Source: Smittium mucronatum
Taxonomy: Eukaryota > Kickxellomycota > Harpellomycetes > Harpellales > Legeriomycetaceae
Assembly: GCA_001953115.1 (NCBI GenBank)
Contig: LSSL01001971.1
Location: forward strand, 9,251 to 23,521
Length of the DNA: 14,271 bases
Direction of reading: 5' to 3'
Below the pieces are notes generated by a model. The model did not search any database. It worked only from the letters and a program-made list of their open reading frames with translations, and was not told the origin of the DNA. A program made the translations under genes and the position numbers. Of this stretch, positions 8,424-14,271 are shown piece after piece; within the stretch, counting starts at the first letter, position 1, and every line of letters begins with the position of its first letter.

Positions 8424-10904
8424 TTATATAAAATTGATAAATGTTTTATTTAATTATTAAATCTTAATCACAATTTTGAATCACAATTATCTGATGAAAA
8501 AATTCCACATCGAATTAAAAAATTAAATATGACTCAAAACCTTTCAATTTGTGAGTAAGAAAATAAATTTAATAATAATAAAATCAATTTAGTTGAGATA
8601 AATAAATAAAAAAATTAGTTATTTAAAAACCGATAAATGTGAAAAACTATATATTTTTTTGTATTGATTTAAAATTATTATAATAAATAAAAAAATCAAA
8701 TCTTGTGATTTATTAATTTTAGCAATTATTTTGATTCTGTATATTATATATTATGAATTTTTAAAAATATTATATTCATAAAGATTTCGCATAAATTTTA
8801 GCAGAATTAGTTACTAATAAAAAAATCTATGGAAATGCAATAGCCTATTTTTTTTTATAGTTTTTAAATTCACTCCTTCGGAAAATTTTTAGATAATATC
8901 ATATTAATTTCAAAAAATCCCAACATAAAATATGGATATCGTGGATATTATCATTAAATTTTGCTTTTTAAACCCTTTTAAAAATTATTATTATAAAATA
9001 TTAAAAGATAAAAAGCTACTATTTATAATTTCATAAACAGTTTTATATTAAAATTTTTATCTCTATTTGGAAATATTTTTATATAAAAAATTTAATGTTC
9101 ATAAAAATTTTTCATAGAAAAACATGCGTCAAGGAAAAGGGGTTTAGTATTCATTGAGAAATTTTTTTTTTGAAATATTATGGGGAAAAAATAATCAAAA
9201 AATCAATGATAATCCAAAAATCATATGATATTTTTTGAAATAAAGAATGTTAATAGTTTCATAAAAAAAAAAAAATAATCTAAGAAGAAAAAAAAATAAA
9301 AACAAAAATACTTGTACCCTTTTTTTAGTATGCGTAAAATTCTAAAATTGATTTTTTTTTCTGATTATAGTTACATAGAATCATATTCTTGTGAAATAAT
9401 AAAAAAAAAAACTATTATTGGACATATTCGTGATTCAATTTTTTTTTAATTTTCGAAAAAATGCATTAAAAATCCTATTTCAAATTAATTTAAGAGAGAA
9501 ATCTGGTAATAATATTAAGAATTTCATATATTCGTAAAAAAGATACTAAAATTCAATATCTCGGTCATAAGTGACTAAAATAAGTTATACCCCTGGTATT
9601 TTAAGGTTTTAAAAAATTATCTTCAAACATAAATATTTATATTGTATAAAAATTTCGATAACTGACTGTTCAAATATAATTATCAATGCAGTATTCTAGA
9701 TTAGTAATGGAAAAATTATATTAAAAGTTTTAATTGGTGTTTTCAATTGTTTAAATCGAAAATATATAGTTGTATAAAGAAAAAAAACTGGTAAAAATAG
9801 TCTAATTTTTCTGAAATCGAATATCAGTTAAAGAAATTTGAAAATTAATTTCCTTAATAAAAAAATATTTATTTACGGGTTATATTATATATTCACGCCA
9901 AAAAACAAAAAATTAAGCATCATAACATAAAATCAAAGATAAAAATAACAATTGGGATAATATAGAAATAGTAAAATTAAGTATTTTGCTATTTTTTCAA
10001 CAATGAATATCAGAAATTTCGGTGATTCTATGAAGCTTTAGCTCTCAAAATCCAGTAATGAAAAAAATAAAACTTTTGAAAGGATTTAATTAAATTCTCT
10101 AATACTAATTAAAACGAAGAATGGGCTTAATAACTTCAATAGTACTGAAATAAGTCTAAATTATACCAGAAACGATAATAATCACTCAAGAAAAATTATT
10201 CAGATCTTTTATTGTAAAATTTTATATATTTAAAAAGCATAAAACCAATTTGCGACTTGAAATATATTTTTAATGCAGGGATTTTCTATATATTATTATT
10301 TTTTATAAAAGAATAAATTCCTAAAAAACATTAATATAAAGAAGTCATATTGCAGATAATAATATGGAGATCCAGTTTGGTTTTAAAAAATAACCCAGGT
10401 ATAATTTTAAGGATAATTTTATCTTTTATTTAAATTTTATTGATTTAAAATATGAAAAAAAAAAAATATATACAATCTATGAAAAAAAATATTGTTATAG
10501 ATATATTTAATTATTATAAAGACACATTTATTAAGTTTAATATTTAATATGCCAATTTTTGATACAATTACCTAACATATATTTCAAATTATTGATTTTC
10601 ATTTTATTTTTTTCATATGTTGAAATTTTTTTTGCGTAAATGTTTCTTGATAAATTATAAAGATAGATAAATAAACTTCAAAATAAAGAAAGTGAATGTT
10701 TAATTTTGTTATATTTAATTGAATTTTCTTGAATTTTCAAAAAAAAAAGCCTTTATTCTAAAATTCAGCATATGTATAAATTTATTACATGATTCTATTT
10801 TTTGGTTTTTTTATATTATAAGTTATGGCAGCTTGTGAATTTTTTTAGTTTCCTCATTAGCATAGTTTCGGGTTTATATTTTATAGAAAGTCGGGTCACA
10901 AAAT

Positions 10905-10908
<4 letters not shown>

Positions 10909-10950
<42 letters not shown>
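10909..10950. repeat. (TAA)14 microsatellite
   Basis: Fourteen perfect TAA units occupy 42 bases. This is the longest simple repeat in the window and would be polymorphic in most genomes. It is not in a coding context. Confidence 0.97.
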
Positions 10951-10952
<2 letters not shown>

Positions 10953-12244
10953 GTTTTCAAAAAAAGATATAAGTCTTATGAAATTGAATCTGAAGATTAT
11001 TTATACTGATCAAGTTTATACCTATAGAAAATCATAAGTGATGTCATTAGAAGAAGAAAATTCTTTAAATTTTTTTCAATAAGTAATCTTAGTTGGTTTT
11101 GGATATTTTTTTGTGTAAGAAACGTAAATTTCTACACTTTTATTCAAAATATCCTAAATTATAACACAAATTTTTTATATTAACCAATATTTATATAATA
11201 GTGTTAATTTTTTTTGCAAAATTCACATTCTAGTATTTTCGGTGGTGAAAATTCTATTTATATTTTTTTATTTGAATATTAATAGTACAAAAATAGATTT
11301 TTTTTTTTGAATTTTCAGTATTTTCAAAAGAAAAAAACAATAATTTATATAATTTATAAGATACGAGTATGGAACTCACTAATAGTATTTATTAATCTTT
11401 TACAAATATATTTTTGCCCTTTAAATTAAAGCTAGTATGCCATTACATTAGGGGTTTAAAATGAAAAAACAAACATACAGCCATTTTGCATTAATTATTA
11501 AATAATTTCAATATAAAGAAAATTAGGTAAAAATTATAAGATAAAGAACATTAAAATGTATTTACAACTATAAATAATATATTAAACTAAAATATAATTA
11601 ATTATATTATCGATATATAGATATATTTTTCATAGTTTGTATGTATAAATGATGCTAAAATTATAAAAATCATCCGATATAAACCACCAGAAAATGAGTA
11701 ATTAAAATATATGAATATGTCTAAGATTATGAATTATTTTCAATTTATAAATTTATTTAAGGGTATTTTTTGATTTAAAATTATGATGTCTATTGTGAAA
11801 ATATACAAAATATCTAGCTAAAGAAAAATGCCTGCTTTTTATATTTTTTATTGGGAAAAGTAAAAAAATGTGCATATTGGCATAATTGTGTATATCTGTG
11901 TGTAAAAACGCGGAAAAATTACTATAGTAATTTATCTTATATTTTATGGATGTAAAGATTGATTTTAGGATCATCATTTATATACAGGTGGCTTTAATAA
12001 AGATTTTTTCAAATTAAAATAATTAAAATCAATTAGTCTAATAAATATTTTTTAATTTGTAAAAAAAAATATATATATAAATCTTAAAAGAGATTCAGAT
12101 ATAAATTTAATTTTCCTTATTACCAGTTTAATTAAAATTAGGCACTAAATAGTAATATTTTGCATATTTATCGGCTATATATTTATAACGAACAAATCAC
12201 ATCAAGTTCAACGAGCTTAATCCAAAGTTTTAGATTATTTTTTT

Positions 12245-12254
12245 TTCGATCGAA
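12245..12254. repeat. Palindrome TTCGATCGAA flanked by T and A runs
   Basis: A perfect 10-bp palindrome is preceded by a T run (from 12238) and followed by A-rich sequence. The flanks can extend a hairpin with one mismatch. It may be a chance feature of AT-rich DNA, since no gene end is near it. Confidence 0.45.
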
Positions 12255-12905
12255 TAAAAAAAAGAAAAAAAAATTTTGAAATTTATTTAGGAGGGCTGAG
12301 TTTTTTTTAGTTTATTTGAAAAGTTTTAAACATAAAATAACAAGATTTGTTTTTATTTGACCTAAATTAATGAGTTTTAGATGGGTTTGATTTTATTAAT
12401 AAATAAATGGGTTTTGATTCAAATATAAATTTCTTGAATTTTTAATCTAATAATAATATTATTAAAAACGGGTAAAATTTTTTTAATTAATTATATTAAA
12501 ATAGTTTAAAATTATACAAATTATAGTAAAAAAATCTAAATTTAGAGCTTTAAATAATTTATTTTTAATTCAAAAGATTTATATTTTGGTAATTTATTAT
12601 TAGTACAAAAACATTTCAAGGTTAATAAAGTTAAAATAGAATCTATAGAGTTTATATATCTCATTTGGTTATAGTAAATAATCAATAATTTCATGTTGGA
12701 TTTTCCGCTATGATATAAAAGGGAAAGTTTCTTAAACCTAGAAGAACAAAAATTTATCGGTGTAAATTAATCCCATAGAATAAAATATTTTAAGATTTAG
12801 TTTTTTTATGCTAACTTTAATTTTTTTAATGATTAGGGGTTATTTAGTATAAAATAAGTAGGATGAAAAGCGCTGTAAAAAGTATGTTTTATTAATGTGT
12901 ATCAG

Positions 12906-13116
12906 CGGTGTCAGAACTGAAGGCCTACAAGAAATTTCGCCTACTGAACCAACTTATTACAAGCCAAGATTAAAAAACAAAAGGCCAGTAAAAATAAAGA
13001 ATTCAATTTTAATATGCACTTTTTCTAAGAGCAATTAATCGAAAAATTTTAGTGGTAAAAAAGCAGGCGAAATTTCTTGGAGGTAAATTGGAAATAGGCC
13101 TCCAGTCACGTCACCG
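12906..13116. repeat. Imperfect inverted repeat / small fold-back element
   Basis: The core arms CAAGAAATTTCGCCT (12928-12942) and AGGCGAAATTTCTTG (13065-13079) are perfect 15-bp reverse complements. Further out, 12916-12927 and 13095-13106 match at 11 of 12, and CGGTG (12906-12910) faces CACCG (13112-13116). The right arm carries about 15 extra bases between its two blocks. The roughly 120-base centre is AT-rich and has no ORF. The patch is visibly less AT-rich than its surroundings. It could be a decayed MITE-like element, a transcribed hairpin, or two inverted copies of a short repeat. No target-site duplication was identified. Confidence 0.6.
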
Positions 13117-13139
13117 TATCAGATTATAGTTGTGGGACC

Positions 13140-14271
13140 TAGATTTAAAGTTGGTTGTTAATATTTGGAGGAAATTTAAAATTTGGAATCTCATAAGCTA
13201 TATTTATTCTTGATCATACTTATTTATCCAATACATTTTTAAAATGAGAAATATGAACAAGTAAAATATAGTGTAATTCATAAAATACTAAAAAATATTC
13301 TTTTTTAGTAGTTTTATTTACTTAGTACAAGTTTGACCCCATAAAAATTTTTCTGTAGCTTTTTATTTGGATTTTATTGATTTAATACATACAAACAATT
13401 TAAATATAATAGATCATAATATGTTTTAACCAATATATCAAATAAAACAATTTTAGAAAATATCAGCCTCAAAACCACGCTAATATGAATAAAGTTGTTT
13501 CTTGAAAGGATCATTTATTTTTTATTTTAATTAGAAATATCATTTAAATGATTTTATATCTCCAAAATTATGAAGTATAGCTTGGACTCACATTTTTTTC
13601 TGTGTTTTTTTATTTTTTTTTCATATGGTTTTCCCATATAATACAGTATCTTTGTGGCAAATAAAATCTTTGTTGTGATTTTTTATATCAAATTATGAAC
13701 TTATTAAACAAAAAGTACAAGATGAAATTCAACAATTTAATTTTTAAAGTTATATATACCAAATATTTATAAAAACTTTTAAATTCTATTTTTTATAGTG
13801 CTTAGATTTCCGATTCTGTTGAATCGCTAGATTTTTCAAAAAAGTTTCAAAAAATTATGGATAAATAAATTATTATCTTAATAATAAACTTTATTCTGAA
13901 AATCGAAAAATATAAATGGAGTTTTGACCCCACAAGGTTATCAATTTAAAAATAAGTTAGTTTGACTGTTTTTTCTCCTTTTTAGCGATAAAAATATTGA
14001 AGTTTTTGTGACCAATTTATTTTTTTCTCATCGATTTTATAGAGATTTGAATATCGTTTTAAATAATTTTCATTAATTAACCTATAAAAAATATATTAAA
14101 TAATATCAATCCCAATTTAAAGTCATTTTTAGGTAAAATATTATTGCGAAATATAGACATAAGTCGCCTTAGAATTAACAACGTAAGTTTTTATTAAAGC
14201 ATAATAATTATATATTTGATCTGAATTGAGTATAATTTAAAGTTTTTAGTATTTTTATCATTTTAGAATTT
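13140..14271. other. AT-rich DNA without a recognisable gene
   Basis: The final stretch returns to dense A/T runs with stops in all frames. The decamer TTTGACCCCA occurs twice (13332-13341 and 13923-13932), but the surroundings do not align. No gene, RNA gene or mobile element could be supported. Confidence 0.55.

Larger units (their letters stand above)
7169..12867. other. AT-rich DNA without a recognisable gene
   Basis: This long flank downstream of the element consists of A/T runs and very frequent stops on both strands. I see no conserved protein block, tRNA-like B box, rRNA segment or second LTR copy. It contains (AT)6 at 8412-8423, (TAA)14 at 10909-10950, an AT run at about 12069-12078 and a short palindrome at 12245-12254. 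The open stretches at 7109-7294 (+) and 11753-11977 (-) have no recognisable motif and look like chance. It is probably intergenic. Very small exons or non-coding RNAs would not be detectable by eye. Confidence 0.6.

Noticed and set aside
11753..11977. Minus-strand open frame of 74 codons
   Set aside because: There are no motifs, the composition follows local AT content, and the length is within chance for this much DNA.
12205..12225. GTTCAA-type string that might be a tRNA B box
   Set aside because: No matching A box, acceptor stem or anticodon arm could be placed around it.
13332..13932. Repeated decamer TTTGACCCCA (13332-13341 and 13923-13932)
   Set aside because: The flanking sequence does not align, so it is most likely a chance repeat or too decayed to interpret.

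Overview
The window is very AT-rich eukaryotic nuclear DNA: long A and T runs, simple repeats, and dense stop codons in all frames outside one central block. Its only recognisable genes belong to a decayed Ty3/gypsy-type (Metaviridae-like) LTR retrotransposon at about 2083-7168. No host gene, rRNA, tRNA or CRISPR array could be supported. The host cannot be named from this sequence. An AT-rich fungus, protist or invertebrate would all fit. The 12-base G run at position 1 looks like a contig or read end rather than biology.

Layout: 13-2082 is AT-rich DNA without a visible gene. The retroelement follows: 5' LTR (2083-2272, 190 bp), a candidate primer binding site (about 2276-2288), a broken gag (2325-3376), a broken pol (about 3364-6988, in the order protease, reverse transcriptase, RNase H, integrase), a purine-rich tract (6966-6978), and the 3' LTR (6979-7168, 190 bp). 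Pol ends 10 bases inside the 3' LTR, so there is no room for an env gene. From 7169 to 14271 the sequence is again AT-rich and apparently gene-free. The exception is a more GC-balanced patch at about 12868-13140, which holds an imperfect inverted repeat (12906-13116) and may be a small fold-back element or a structured transcript.

In a live element, Gag would build the particle and bind RNA. Protease would cut the polyprotein. RT and RNase H would copy the RNA, starting from a primer at the primer binding site and from the polypurine tract, and integrase would insert the DNA. This copy cannot do that unaided: I count ten in-frame stops and three frameshifts, besides the gag-pol junction. One stop sits where the integrase zinc module normally has its first cysteine. 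The catalytic residues otherwise remain legible (protease DSG, RT YLDD, RNase H D-E-D-D, integrase DD35E with a GPY/F tail), so decay is moderate. The two LTRs differ at about 14 of the first 157 positions, with transversions as common as transitions. That suggests ordinary drift since insertion rather than fungal RIP.

I found no convincing new multi-gene system. The items most worth checking are the fold-back at 12906-13116, a hairpin in both LTRs whose differences keep pairing as G-U wobbles, and a GGCGCGAA motif kept in both LTRs.
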